From Isosphaeraceae bacterium (GTDB lineage: Bacteria > Planctomycetota > Planctomycetia > Isosphaerales > Isosphaeraceae): 64,000 nt of DNA. Positions 50,402 to 61,183 of this stretch are shown here, piece after piece (the first letter of the stretch is position 1; each line of letters begins with the position of its first letter). Where the stretch lies: NCBI GenBank assembly GCA_026004735.1, contig BPJS01000001.1:4606859-4670858 (forward strand), written 5' to 3'. Position numbers and translations under genes: made by a program. The notes under the pieces were generated by a model. That model saw nothing but the letters and a program-made list of their open reading frames with translations. It made no database searches and was not told where the DNA came from.

Positions 50402-51445
50402 TCAGCCCTCGGCCCAGGTGAGGACGACCTTGCCGCAGTCGCCAGAGAGCATGACGTCGAAACCCTTCTGGAACTCGTGGTAAGGGAAGCGGTGGGTGAT
50501 GACCGGCTCGATGTTGAGGCCGGATTGGAGCATGACGGTCATCTTGTACCAGGTTTCGTACATTTCGCGGCCGTAGATGCCCTGGATGGTGAGCATGTTA
50601 AAGATGACGGTGTTCCAGTCGATGGCCATGGAGCCGCCGGCGGGGATGCCGAGCATGGCGATTTTGCCGCCGTGGCACATGTTGGCGAGCATGTCGCGGA
50701 AGGCGGCCGGGCTGCCGGACATTTCGAGGCCGACGTCGAAGCCTTCTTTCATGCCGAGTTGCTTTTGGACGTCGGCCAGCGTGGTTTCGCGGGGGTCGAT
50801 CGCCCGGGTGGCGCCCAAGGACTGGGCGAGGTGGCGGCGGTAGGGGTTCAAGTCGGTGACGACGACGTGGCGGGCGCCGGCGTGGCGGACGATGGCGGTG
50901 GCCATGACGCCGATCGGGCCGGCGCCGGTGATCAGGACGTCTTCGCCGAGTACGTCGAACTGGAGAGCGGTGTGGACGGCGTTGCCGAAGGGGTCGAAGA
51001 TGGCCTGGACGTCGCGCGGGATGGACGGGTCGTGGACCCAGACGTTGGTCATGGGCAGGACGATATATTCGGCGAAGGCGCCGGGGCGGTTGACACCGAC
51101 GCCCTTGGTATCCTTACACAGGTGGCGGCGGCCAGCGAGGCAGTTGCGGCAGCGGCCGCAGACGACGTGTCCCTCGCCCGAGACGATCTCGCCGACGTGG
51201 AAATCGGTCACGTTGGAGCCGACGGCCACGATCTGGCCGACGAACTCGTGGCCAACGGCCATCGGCACCGGAATCGTCTTCTGGGCCCATTCATCCCAGT
51301 TATAGATATGCAGATCCGTTCCACAAATGCCGGTGCGGAGGACGCGGATCAGGACATCGTTGATGCCGTAGCGGGGAATCGGGATTCGTTCGAGCCACAG
51401 GCCTGGTTTGGCTTCTTTTTTGACCAGGGCGTGCATCGTTTCCAT
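50402..51445 (-). CDS. tdh: L-threonine 3-dehydrogenase
   Basis: NAD-dependent zinc alcohol dehydrogenase family enzyme that oxidises L-threonine to 2-amino-3-ketobutyrate, which Kbl then cleaves. It is 347 residues. The catalytic zinc region is [18 protein letters not shown] and GHEFVGQI. The structural zinc loop is [15 protein letters not shown]. The cofactor fold has [19 protein letters not shown] and [13 protein letters not shown]. It is the first gene of the tdh-kbl-RING operon and is divergent from the alpha/beta hydrolase. Confidence 0.96.
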   Translation of the reverse strand: METMHALVKKEAKPGLWLERIPIPRYGINDVLIRVLRTGICGTDLHIYNWDEWAQKTIPVPMAVGHEFVGQIVAVGSNVTDFHVGEIVSGEGHVVCGRCRNCLAGRRHLCKDTKGVGVNRPGAFAEYIVLPMTNVWVHDPSIPRDVQAIFDPFGNAVHTALQFDVLGEDVLITGAGPIGVMATAIVRHAGARHVVVTDLNPYRRHLAQSLGATRAIDPRETTLADVQKQLGMKEGFDVGLEMSGSPAAFRDMLANMCHGGKIAMLGIPAGGSMAIDWNTVIFNMLTIQGIYGREMYETWYKMTVMLQSGLNIEPVITHRFPYHEFQKGFDVMLSGDCGKVVLTWAEG

Positions 51446-51696
51446 GAGCGGGCGAAGTCCCTCGGCGTCGGGCGAGAACCGGGCCAGTTGGTCCTGAGCG
51501 TACCGCCTGCCCGCGGTGGCTGGGAAGGGTACGTTCTGGGGGCCGTCGGGGCGATGATCGCCAGACCGATTCCGGAACGCCGTTCGACGCGGGCGGTGGG
51601 GGGGTGGGGATTGACGCTGGGAGTCGGGTCGGGTTGCCTGCAGGGGAGGGTGGAGGTAGACGGTTTGGTTGCGGGTTGGCGAGGAGGTTCAGAACC

Positions 51697-52590
51697 ATGA
51701 GGCGGTGGGTCTTGCTCGTACTTGGGCTGGGGGTCGGGGTGGTGCGGGCGGGCGGGCAGGAGTTGCCGGGGGCGGCTTCGGAGTGGGTGGTCCGGGGGGA
51801 AGTCAAGCTCCATGTCAAGGTGATGGGCGCTGGTCCGCTGGTCATCTTGCTGCATGGGTTTCCGGATTATTGGTATACCTGGCGTGCCCAGATGCCGGCC
51901 CTTGCTCGGCGGCATCGGGTCGTTGCCGTCGATCTGCGCGGTTACAACCTGAGCGACCAGCCTGAGGGCGTCGAAAAGTATGCGATGACGGAGCTGGTGG
52001 CCGATGTGCTGGCCATCGCCGACCATTTCAAGGCCGAGCGGTTTGTGCTGGTGGGCCACGACTGGGGCGGCGCGATTGCGTGGTCCACAGCCATCGAGCA
52101 TCCCGACCGGGTGGCCCGGCTGATCGTTCTCAACCTGCCACATCCGCGCAGTCTGCTACGCGAATTGAAGACGAACCCCGCCCAGCAGCTTGCCAGCCAG
52201 TATGCGGTCGGGTTTCAGCGCGAGGGTGCCGAGACGATGTTGTCCTCGAGGCTGCTGGCCGCTTGGGTCAAGGACCCGGAGGCGCGTCGGCATTACGAGG
52301 CCGCGTTCGACCGATCGTCGCGGAGCGCCCAGCTCGCCTACTACCGCGCCAATTTCCCCCGTCCACCGTTCGACGCGCTGGAGGTTCCGGAGCTTCCGCC
52401 GGTGAAGTGCCCGGTCTTGCTGATTCACGGTCTGGCCGACCCGGCGCTACTGCCTGGGGGCTTGAACGATACGTGGAGGTGGATCGACGGCGAGCTGACC
52501 CTGGTCACGATTCCGAAGGCCGGCCACTTCGTGCAGCAGGATGCGGCCGAGCGGGTGACGGAGTTGATGGAGCGGTGGCTGGACGAATGA
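51697..52590 (+). CDS. Secreted alpha/beta hydrolase, epoxide-hydrolase type
   Basis: 297 residues from ATG 51697, with GAGGAGG (51681-51687) upstream; the longer frame is unsupported. A signal peptide covers about 1-20. The fold shows LLHGFPDYWYTWRAQMP (oxyanion hole), DLRGYNLSDQP, and GHDWGGAIAWS with Asp as nucleophile, as in epoxide hydrolases and haloalkane dehalogenases. HGLADPALL has the charge-relay Asp, and the final His is in KAGHFVQQD. A Tyr-Tyr pair in the cap (AYYRANFPRP) favours epoxide hydrolase. The N-terminal export signal is unusual for the group. Confidence 0.85.
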   Translation: MRRWVLLVLGLGVGVVRAGGQELPGAASEWVVRGEVKLHVKVMGAGPLVILLHGFPDYWYTWRAQMPALARRHRVVAVDLRGYNLSDQPEGVEKYAMTELVADVLAIADHFKAERFVLVGHDWGGAIAWSTAIEHPDRVARLIVLNLPHPRSLLRELKTNPAQQLASQYAVGFQREGAETMLSSRLLAAWVKDPEARRHYEAAFDRSSRSAQLAYYRANFPRPPFDALEVPELPPVKCPVLLIHGLADPALLPGGLNDTWRWIDGELTLVTIPKAGHFVQQDAAERVTELMERWLDE

Positions 52591-52631
52591 GGCGGCCGGC
52601 TGGGGTCTGGCCGGAGAGCCCGGGCTGTCTC

Positions 52632-54791
52632 TCAGGTGCGGGGCTGGAACAGGGGCAGGTCGTGGCGGCGCTGGCCGGTGGCGTCGTGGAGGGCGTTGGC
52701 GATGGCCGGGGCGATGGCGACGATCGGGATTTCGCCGGCGCCGGCGGAGGGGAGGTCTTTGCGGTCGATCAGGACGACCTCGATGGCCGGGACGTCGGAG
52801 AACCGGGGGACGCGGTAGCGGCTGAAGCGGCCGTTGCGGATCATGCCGTCGTGAAAGCGGAGGGATTCGAACAGGGCGCCGCCTAGTCCCTGGATCAGGC
52901 AGCCTTCGACCTGGGATTTGAGGTGGTCGGGATTGACGATGGCGCCGCACTCAAAGGCGGTTACCACGCGGAGGATCCGAATCGGGTCCTCGGCCTGGTC
53001 CGAGTTGACCTCGATCTCGACGGCCGTGGCCACGCAGCTTCCCTTGTCGTGGCCGCAGGCCAGGCCCCGACCGCGGCCGGGGCTTGGGGGGCGGTCGGGG
53101 TCCCAGGGGAAGTGGTCGCGGAGGGCCGTCAGGACGCCGCGGAGGCGTTCGTCGGAGAGGTTGTGCAGGCGTACGGCGAGCGGGTCGAGTTCCAGGCAGC
53201 GCGCCAGCTCGTCGATCATGGACTCGCGGGCGAAGTGGTTGGCGGTCGAAGCCAAGGCGCGGTAGGAGCCTTGGCGGAGGGGGGACTGGGCTGGGCGGAA
53301 GGCGATCTGCTTGATGCCGCGGACGAGGTAGGGGGTGTCGAGGCCGGCGGCGCCGGAGTTGATGTTGGTCATCTGCCAGTCGAGGAGAGTGCCGTCGCGG
53401 CTGGCTCGGGCGGTGATGTCGATAACGCCCGAAGGGCGGGAGTACGCCCAGGCAAACTCCTCTTCGCGGGTCCAGACGAGCTGGACCGGGCGGCGCAGGG
53501 CGCGAGCGATGCGGGCGGCTTCGATGGCACACTCGGCCGTATGTTTGCCGCCGTAGCCGGAGCCGGTGTCGGGGACGAGGACGTGGATCTGGCTTTCGGG
53601 GAGGTTGAAGGTCCGCGCCAGCTCTTGGCGGTGGCCGAAGGGTCGCTGGGTGCCGGCCCAGACGGTCAGTTGATCTCCGTTCCACTCGGCGACAGCGGCG
53701 CGGGGTTCGAGGGGGGCGTGGGCAATAGGGGCGATCGTGTAGCGGGCTTCGAGGCGGATCGAGTCGGAGTCCGACGCGGGGATGGGATTGAGCGGCTCGC
53801 GGGGCGGCTCGGCGGTGCGGATCAGATGTTCGAAGAGTTCGGAATCGGCCACGGGTGGGGTTGCCGGGGATGACCACTCGGCCCGCAGGGCGCGGAGGGC
53901 ACGGGCGGCGGTGGCCGGATCGGGGGCCGCGACGGCGGCCAGATCGCCGTCGCGCACCACGAAGGCGCCGGGCACGTCACGCGCGGCGCGGTCGTCGAGG
54001 TCCTTCAGAGTCGCGCCATAGGCCGGGGGCCGCAGAACCCGGGCGTAGAGCATCCCGGGCCGTTTGAGATCGGAGGTGAAGCGATGACGGCCGGTGACGA
54101 AGGCAACGCCGTCGACCTTCGGTTCGGATCGGCCGGCGACGGTCCAGCGTTCGGGTGGCGTGGTGGGCTGATCCTCGTCGATCAGGGCGTCGAGTTCTTG
54201 GCCGCGGGTCAGTTCGCCGAAGGGGATCGACTGGCCGCGGGCGGTGGCGGTGCCGTTGGAGATCACGACCTGGTCGCGGAGGACGCCGAGTCGGGTGGCA
54301 GCCAGGTCGGCGAGGAGTTCCCGCGCAGCGGCCGCGGCGCGGCGGAGCAGGGGAGCCATGCGGGGGGTGGAGAGGCTGCCGAAAGTGCCCATGTCGAAGG
54401 GCACCCGGTCGGTGTCGCCCATGACCATCCGGATGCTCGCCAACGGCACCCTCAGTTCGTCGGCAACGGCCTGGGCCAGCGAGGTCCGGACGTTCTGCCC
54501 GACCTCGACCTTGCCGGTGTAGGCGGTGATCTGGCCGTCCTGGTCGATGTGGAGCCAGGCGGAGAGAGCGCGTGGCTCGGTGCGGCCGTCGCCTCGCCGG
54601 CGCTGGGTTGCCGAGGGCGTGGGGGCGGCGTCCGAGGCGCGGCCGCAGACCAGAATGAGCAGGCCGCCTCCAAGCGTCTTGAGGAACCGGCGGCGGTCGA
54701 CCAGCCACGGCTCGCGGCCAGGTTCGCGTAGCTCGTAACGCTCGGGTTCGAGGTCGAGGGCGAGGGTTCGGTCGGAGCGGTCGCCGTTCAT
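52632..54791 (-). CDS. Molybdopterin-binding aldehyde/isoquinoline-type oxidoreductase, large subunit
   Basis: 719 residues from ATG 54791, overlapping the small-subunit gene by 4 bp. A Tat signal DRRRFLKTLGGGLLILV (about 32-48) indicates export of the folded cofactor enzyme. The body matches IorB-like subunits: HIDQDGQITAYTGKVEVGQN, the MGDTDRVPFDMGTFGSLST block, APLEPRAAVAEW, GTQRPFGHRQELARTFNLPE, DTGSGYGGKHTAECAIEA (Moco contact), SYRALASTANHFARESMIDE and AFECGAIVNPDHLKSQVEG. The final AGAGEIPIVAIAPAIANAL has the catalytic-Glu-type end. The substrate is unknown. No FAD subunit is encoded beside it. Confidence 0.9.
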   Translation of the reverse strand: MNGDRSDRTLALDLEPERYELREPGREPWLVDRRRFLKTLGGGLLILVCGRASDAAPTPSATQRRRGDGRTEPRALSAWLHIDQDGQITAYTGKVEVGQNVRTSLAQAVADELRVPLASIRMVMGDTDRVPFDMGTFGSLSTPRMAPLLRRAAAAARELLADLAATRLGVLRDQVVISNGTATARGQSIPFGELTRGQELDALIDEDQPTTPPERWTVAGRSEPKVDGVAFVTGRHRFTSDLKRPGMLYARVLRPPAYGATLKDLDDRAARDVPGAFVVRDGDLAAVAAPDPATAARALRALRAEWSSPATPPVADSELFEHLIRTAEPPREPLNPIPASDSDSIRLEARYTIAPIAHAPLEPRAAVAEWNGDQLTVWAGTQRPFGHRQELARTFNLPESQIHVLVPDTGSGYGGKHTAECAIEAARIARALRRPVQLVWTREEEFAWAYSRPSGVIDITARASRDGTLLDWQMTNINSGAAGLDTPYLVRGIKQIAFRPAQSPLRQGSYRALASTANHFARESMIDELARCLELDPLAVRLHNLSDERLRGVLTALRDHFPWDPDRPPSPGRGRGLACGHDKGSCVATAVEIEVNSDQAEDPIRILRVVTAFECGAIVNPDHLKSQVEGCLIQGLGGALFESLRFHDGMIRNGRFSRYRVPRFSDVPAIEVVLIDRKDLPSAGAGEIPIVAIAPAIANALHDATGQRRHDLPLFQPRT

Positions 54792-55264
54792 GGCGTGCCT
54801 CCGGGGTGGGCGAGTGCCGCGGCGGCCTGGCGGACCGCGGCGAGAATCCGGGGGTAGGTTCCGCACCGGCAGAGGTTCCGATCCAGGGCCGCGATGATCT
54901 GGGCGTCGGTCGGGTTGGGTTGGGCGGCGAGCAGACCGGCGGCGGCGACGATCATGCCGGGCGTGCAGTAGCCGCATTGAAGCGCCTGATGGTCGAGAAA
55001 CGCCTGCTGGAGCGGGTGGAGGGAACCATCGGCCGGGGTCAGACCCTCGATCGTGGTGATGGCCGCGCCGGCTACGGCACCGACGCGGACCAGGCAGGAG
55101 CGGACCGGTTGGTTGTCGATCAGGACGGTGCAGGCGCCACACTGCCCCTCGCCGCAGCCGTATTTGGTCCCCGTCTGGTCGAGGGTGTGGCGCAGAACGT
55201 CGAGCACCGTGCGATCAGGGTCGACGTCGAGATCCTGGGGCTGACCGTTGATCACCAGCCGCAT
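54788..55264 (-). CDS. [2Fe-2S] small subunit of the molybdopterin oxidoreductase
   Basis: 158 residues. Two [2Fe-2S] clusters: plant-ferredoxin type (YGCGEGQCGACTVLID, about 35-50) and the helical-domain cluster (CGYCTPGM near 98-105, NLCRCGTYPRI near 130-140). It is the IorA/CoxS type. I chose ATG 55264 because GGGAGG lies 9 bases before it; the upstream ATG 55273 abuts the same ribosome binding site too closely. It is translationally coupled to the large subunit. Electrons probably leave to a c-type cytochrome, as there is no FAD subunit. Confidence 0.93.
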   Translation of the reverse strand: MRLVINGQPQDLDVDPDRTVLDVLRHTLDQTGTKYGCGEGQCGACTVLIDNQPVRSCLVRVGAVAGAAITTIEGLTPADGSLHPLQQAFLDHQALQCGYCTPGMIVAAAGLLAAQPNPTDAQIIAALDRNLCRCGTYPRILAAVRQAAAALAHPGGTP

Positions 55265-55334
55265 GGGCGTCATCCTCCCGGGAGCTGAGGCCCTGGGTTG
55301 AAGTCTACCGGAGCGGTGGCGGGTTGTCGCCGAC

Positions 55335-56633
<1,299 letters not shown>

Positions 56634-56691
56634 GGCAGAAGACGGTCTCTCGCGGCGGGGAAGAACCTCTGAGCGGCCCAGTGTAGCCACT

Positions 56692-58572
56692 TCAGTACCG
56701 CTGCGGCGAGGGGAGCGGCGCACGCATCCCGTGAAGCCGGAGGATTCGCTTCAGCTCGGCGGTGACCCGGGGCTTCTGATGATCGAGATGGTGTCCCGGC
56801 AAGACCAGTTCCGATTCAACGGCGTCGATGTGGGCACTCTCGTAGGGAACGACGCCATCGGTGGGGATGGGCACTGGCCGGGTCGCCAGCATGAAGCAGA
56901 TGGTGTGGCAGGGCACGCGCGGGTTGAACGGCAGATGCTCGAGCAACTGAAGCGAGGGGCTGTCGAACCGGAGGTTGGCGATCGAGGTCAGGTGGCGGAG
57001 GCGAAACGATGGCTGGAAGACATCCGGTCCGTTCTCGGCCCGGATCTGGTGCGCAGCCTGGGCAATCGGGGCCGTGGTCCCGACCAGAAGGCTGGCGAGC
57101 CGGCCCAGCAATTGACTGGCGACGTGACTGCCGCGGTGCGGAGTGGCGATGAACACGACCCGGCGGACCTCGGGCACCGGTTCGAACCGCAGGGTCTGAT
57201 TGAGAAAGGCGCGAAGCCGGGGACCGGCACGGATCTGCTCGAGCGGCCGGGTGAACGCCGCCTGTTCCAGAACCGACCCGCTGCCTTGGATCATCAGCCT
57301 GGCTAGCAGGCCGCCCATGCTGTGACCGACCAGGACCATCTGGTCCCAGGCCGGATCGGCGCAGTCCGGGTCGTAGTGCGTTCGGGCTTGGCGAATCGCC
57401 TGGCGGAGGACGCCGGCCGACACGATCACCGGATTGCCCGTCGGATAAAAGTAGAGCCAGAACTGGTAGCGAGCAGACAACTCGGGATCGTTGCGGAGGT
57501 GGTTGAGGACCTGAAACCAAGTGGCGTAGCCGTCGTTGAGTCCGTGGATCAAGAGGACCGGGATTTTGCCGGGCTGGTAGGGTTGCAGCATGACGATGCC
57601 GGTCTCGAGCCGGTTGCCCAGGAACTGTCCGGTCAACAGTCCGGTGCGGATGATTTTTTTCAGGTCGGCGTTACCGGAGTGGACGGCCAGCGGTGTGGTG
57701 CGGTCGGAGGCGAGCCGGTAGACCGCGGCCCCCCGGCGGACGGCTTGGGCCTCGAACGGATCGATCAGCTCGACCGCCAGGGGGGCATCACGCCATGTGC
57801 CGCCGGCCAGGCTGCCCTCGGGTTGGGCGACGGCAGTCGCTGGACACCAGGTCTGCCGCGGGAGGTAGCGTTCGTCGCGCCGTTTTGGTTCGTCGATGGG
57901 GATGACCCGCTTGACAAGCAGAGGCACGCCGAGACCGTCGTTGCCATACCAGGCCTGCATGCCGAGGACCCGATAATCGGCGGCCGGGACGAGTCCGCGG
58001 ATTCGGTCCGGGTCGAACAGGGGGCTGGGACTCGCAAGCCGGATTCCGGCTGATTCCCAGTCCGAGGGTCCGGCCGGGCTGGGCTGGAAGTCGTCGGCGT
58101 CGAGGGTGCGGAGGAGCCTCTCGAGGGCGCGATTCTGGAGCGCGACGGCGCGGCCGGCCTGCCGAGGATCGAGAGGCGGAAGCGCCGGATCGTCCAGGGC
58201 CAGCGCTCCGTAGCTGGCCGCGGCCCGGAAGTGTCCCAGCGCCTGAGCGCGATTCCAGGGCGGAGCGGTCAGGCCGGCGCGCAAGTGCAGCTCGGCCAGG
58301 GCCAGGGTCCGCTCAACCTCGGGTTGGGCCTCGTTGTGTGCCTCAAGCTGGTCCAGCAGGGAGTCGATATCAAGGTCGGCTGCGTGATCCAACCGCACCC
58401 GGTCGAGTTGGTCCGCGACCGGCCCCTCGGGAGGCCGCTGAGCGGCGATCCGCTCGAACCGATCCTCAATCGCCACAATCAGATAGGCTCGCCGCGCCGT
58501 CGGGCCTCCGCATCCTGCCGCCAGCACCGACACGACCAAGACGGGCCACCAACGAGCCGGCATCCAGGCCAC
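56692..58572 (-). CDS. Lipoprotein alpha/beta hydrolase (lipase/PGAP1-like)
   Basis: 626 residues. The N-terminus WWPVLVVSVLAAGCGG is a lipoprotein signal with Cys near residue 21. An N-terminal helical region (about 30-180) precedes a serine-hydrolase fold. IPVLLIHGLNDGYATWFQ starts the fold, VLVGHSMGGLLARLMIQGSG has the nucleophile Ser, IATPHRGSHVASQLLGRLAS follows, and the late DGVVPYESAHIDAVESE with PGHHLDHQ gives the Asp and His region. Lipases and esterases with a lid region share this layout. The long helical N-domain is not recognised. It is upstream of DUF1015 in the same orientation. Confidence 0.85.
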   Translation of the reverse strand: MAWMPARWWPVLVVSVLAAGCGGPTARRAYLIVAIEDRFERIAAQRPPEGPVADQLDRVRLDHAADLDIDSLLDQLEAHNEAQPEVERTLALAELHLRAGLTAPPWNRAQALGHFRAAASYGALALDDPALPPLDPRQAGRAVALQNRALERLLRTLDADDFQPSPAGPSDWESAGIRLASPSPLFDPDRIRGLVPAADYRVLGMQAWYGNDGLGVPLLVKRVIPIDEPKRRDERYLPRQTWCPATAVAQPEGSLAGGTWRDAPLAVELIDPFEAQAVRRGAAVYRLASDRTTPLAVHSGNADLKKIIRTGLLTGQFLGNRLETGIVMLQPYQPGKIPVLLIHGLNDGYATWFQVLNHLRNDPELSARYQFWLYFYPTGNPVIVSAGVLRQAIRQARTHYDPDCADPAWDQMVLVGHSMGGLLARLMIQGSGSVLEQAAFTRPLEQIRAGPRLRAFLNQTLRFEPVPEVRRVVFIATPHRGSHVASQLLGRLASLLVGTTAPIAQAAHQIRAENGPDVFQPSFRLRHLTSIANLRFDSPSLQLLEHLPFNPRVPCHTICFMLATRPVPIPTDGVVPYESAHIDAVESELVLPGHHLDHQKPRVTAELKRILRLHGMRAPLPSPQRY

Positions 58573-58955
58573 TCCCTGCGGACCAGCGGCCAGGACCGAG
58601 CCGCGGCTAGCCGGGCCTCGGTCCCCGAGCCAGTCTTTCTGGCCGGACCGCCTGGCTTTGCTCTACCCGAAGTCGCCGAATCCGACCAGCCGAAGCGGCT
58701 TCACCGCGTGGCCGGCTCGCCCGCCAGGGTTCCAGCGCCGATTCCACAGCGAGCCTGAGCACGGCAGGACGCGGAACTGCCAACGGGCGGCGCGCTTAGA
58801 GCTGGAGTCGAGCGGGCCGTGGGCAGGGCGAGACCGGACCGACCGCGTCAGCATCCTAGGGGCGCTCTCGACGGGCGTCCGCCTGAGAATCGGGCTGAGG
58901 CGACCCAGAGCGGCGACGACCGCGGGCTGCGGAAGTCGTCGATATTGGTCGCTTC
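58573..58955. other. Intergenic region between lipoprotein hydrolase and MCE genes
   Basis: 383 bp with no supported gene. It is upstream of the hydrolase gene (leftward) and downstream of the MCE gene, so it should hold the hydrolase promoter. No hairpin, repeat or consensus promoter stood out. Confidence 0.4.
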
Positions 58956-60083
58956 TTACGCCCGGGGCGTAAACAGGATGACCTCGACGCGGCGGGGAGG
59001 CAGTTCGGGGTCGGCTGGGGAGCCGGCGTCAGGGTCGGGACGAGGTCGTTCGGTGCCGAATCCGACGGCGGCGACCTTGCGCTGGCGGAACAGAGGCAGT
59101 TCGAACAGCCGGTGGGTTTCCTGGAGGTAGGATTTGACGGCGCGTGCCTGATCTTCGGTCAGGATGCGGGCGGCGTCGGGGTCGCGTCCGCGGTCGGTAA
59201 AGGCGGCGATGACCACCTCCACGGACTCGAGCGGCTTGCGCTCTTTGAACCAGCGTGCAAACTCGTCGAGCTGGGCCTTGCCGTCGACGGTCAGGATGGC
59301 CGAGTTGGGGTCGAAGAGGCGATCGGCGTTGAAGACGCGAGGCTCGCGGGTGGCGTTGGGGCGGTAGAGGACGCGCTGGGGATCGTCGTAGCCGCGTTCT
59401 TTGGTCAGGTTCGAGAAGGGCCAGACGCCGCGCATGGCGGTCATGCTGTCGCCGATCGAGGTGACGGCGACCTCGCCCCGGCGGGCCAGGCTCATCAGTT
59501 GGCGGTAGGCGTCGTCGTCGCGGACGAGTTTGCCGAGGGTCCCCTCGCCGCGATTGATCCGCTGGGCGATCTCGTTGATCTGAGCGACGCCGATGGCCGA
59601 TTGGGCGGCCATCTCCTCGACGCGAACCAGAGCCGCCTGGCCCGATTCGAGTAGGTCCGACAGTTCGATGGGCGAGGCCGACCGGAGCAGACCATCGGGG
59701 GGCAGGGGGGGTGCGTCGGGTTCTCCGGGCGCGATTTCGACGACCTTGGGCCCGACCACCGACGGGGCGATGATCGAGGCCAGGGCGTCGCCGCGGATCA
59801 GGTGGCGGAGTCGCTGGTCGAGCCGCATCCGAACGCGGATGGGGCCGCCGGGCGTGATCGGGGCTTCGATGGCCTCAACGACGCCAGCATCCATGCCTTG
59901 GAGCCGGACGCGGTCGCCGACGGCCAGGCCGCCGATCCGGGTGAATTCGGCCCGGGCTTCGAAGGTGGGTTTCCAGTGCCAGTGGCGTTGGGCGATTTGC
60001 ACGGCGCCCCAGGCGGCCAGAACGATCAAGAGCAAGGCTCCAGCCGCGTTCCCAAGGGCCCGCTGTGGGGAGATCTCGCGCAT
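58956..60083 (-). CDS. MCE (MlaD-like) protein fused to a C-terminal OmpA-like domain
   Basis: 375 residues. One transmembrane helix (about 10-31) anchors the protein. The MCE domain (about 38-118) has FTRIGGLAVGDRVRLQGMDA and ASIIAPSVVGPKVVEIAPGE. A helical stretch (about 140-200) follows. The C-terminus (about 258-375) is OmpA-like: ADRLFDPNSAILTVDGKAQL, VVIAAFTDRGRDPDAARIL and TEDQARAVKSYLQETHRLF. The diaminopimelate-contacting Asp (FTDRG) and Arg (QARAV) of peptidoglycan-binding OmpA domains are present. MlaD proteins shuttle phospholipids; the fusion could tether the transporter to the wall. It is downstream of the MlaE permease with a 91-bp gap. Confidence 0.83.
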   Translation of the reverse strand: MREISPQRALGNAAGALLLIVLAAWGAVQIAQRHWHWKPTFEARAEFTRIGGLAVGDRVRLQGMDAGVVEAIEAPITPGGPIRVRMRLDQRLRHLIRGDALASIIAPSVVGPKVVEIAPGEPDAPPLPPDGLLRSASPIELSDLLESGQAALVRVEEMAAQSAIGVAQINEIAQRINRGEGTLGKLVRDDDAYRQLMSLARRGEVAVTSIGDSMTAMRGVWPFSNLTKERGYDDPQRVLYRPNATREPRVFNADRLFDPNSAILTVDGKAQLDEFARWFKERKPLESVEVVIAAFTDRGRDPDAARILTEDQARAVKSYLQETHRLFELPLFRQRKVAAVGFGTERPRPDPDAGSPADPELPPRRVEVILFTPRA

Positions 60084-60174
60084 GGTCCTCTCGCCTTGGC
60101 AGCTCCGACCAGGAAGAACAGGGGGGGCATCTCCGAAGGCGGCCGCTCGCTGCGCCGCCTGGCGCTGCTAGCAA

Positions 60175-61035
60175 CTATATGGTCAGACCCAGGGCATCGA
60201 CGATCCCCTGAATCCAGGGGACGATCAGCACGTTGGCAAAGAAGACCGCGAGCGTTGCCAGAACCACGCCGCGAGTGGCCGCCTGGCCAACCCCCTCGGT
60301 CGATCGCGGCGCACGCAGTCCGGTCCAACAGCCGATCGTCCCGATCAGGAAGCCAAAGACGGCCGGCTTGAGCGTGGCCGGCACCACGTCGCGGAGCCAG
60401 AGAAAGTCGAGCGATTTGAGGGCGTAGGCCCGGGGCGTCAGCGAGCCGCCGAGCGATTCGGCAAGCATGCCGCCAAGCAACGCTGTCGCGTCGATCAGGA
60501 TCGTCAGCAACGGCAAGGCCAGCACGCAGGCCAGAACCCGCGGCGCGAACAGCGCCGAGATGGGCGGCGAACCGAGGACCACCTGAGCCTCAAGCTGTTC
60601 GGTCAGATTCATCGAGCCGATCTCGGCCGCCAGGCCCGCTCCCATCCGGCTGGCCACCAAAACCGAGGCCAGCAGCGGCCCAGTCTCGACGATCACGGCA
60701 AAGGCCAGCATCCCGGGCATGGCGTCTTGCATGCCGTTGGCAGCCAACTGCCGCCGCGTCTGGAACCAGGTGACCACACCCACACTGAAACCGGCCGCCG
60801 CCACGACCGGCAAGCTCCCCCAGGCGACCCGCTCGAACTGCGCCAGCAACGGGCCGCCGCGACGCACCAACGATCCCGGCAGCGCCGCCAGGACTCGTAG
60901 CGCGAACTCGACATATCGGCCCAACTCGATCAGGACCCCACGCACGCGCGACGTTCCCTCCAGGGGCCGGGGCCGCCCCCCTATTCCCGCCCGGCCAAGT
61001 CCGAACCGGCGGCGAACCTTCCCCGAGCCGTTCAT
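60175..61035 (-). CDS. MlaE-family ABC transporter permease
   Basis: 286 residues from ATG 61035. Five to six membrane helices, with the conserved cytoplasmic helix block AEIGSMNLTEQLEAQVVLG and PRVLACVLALPLLTILID. Other family segments are VETGPLLASVLVASRMGAGL and RDVVPATLKPAVFGFLIGTI. It is the membrane component of a phospholipid-trafficking MCE system. A basic N-terminal extension (about 1-30) precedes the family region. No MlaF-type ATPase gene lies beside it in this window, so the ATPase must come from elsewhere. Confidence 0.92.
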   Translation of the reverse strand: MNGSGKVRRRFGLGRAGIGGRPRPLEGTSRVRGVLIELGRYVEFALRVLAALPGSLVRRGGPLLAQFERVAWGSLPVVAAAGFSVGVVTWFQTRRQLAANGMQDAMPGMLAFAVIVETGPLLASVLVASRMGAGLAAEIGSMNLTEQLEAQVVLGSPPISALFAPRVLACVLALPLLTILIDATALLGGMLAESLGGSLTPRAYALKSLDFLWLRDVVPATLKPAVFGFLIGTIGCWTGLRAPRSTEGVGQAATRGVVLATLAVFFANVLIVPWIQGIVDALGLTI

Positions 61036-61183
61036 CTTGCCGGGTGGGCGACCCCTCGGCCAGCGCGGCTTAAGAGGTTTGGAGATTGGAGCCAAATCGG
61101 GCGCAAGGCCACGAAGCAGACCTGAATGGATGGAATGTGGCTGGCGGCGGTCTGGAATGGCGGCCCGTTTTCGGCTGGACCGC

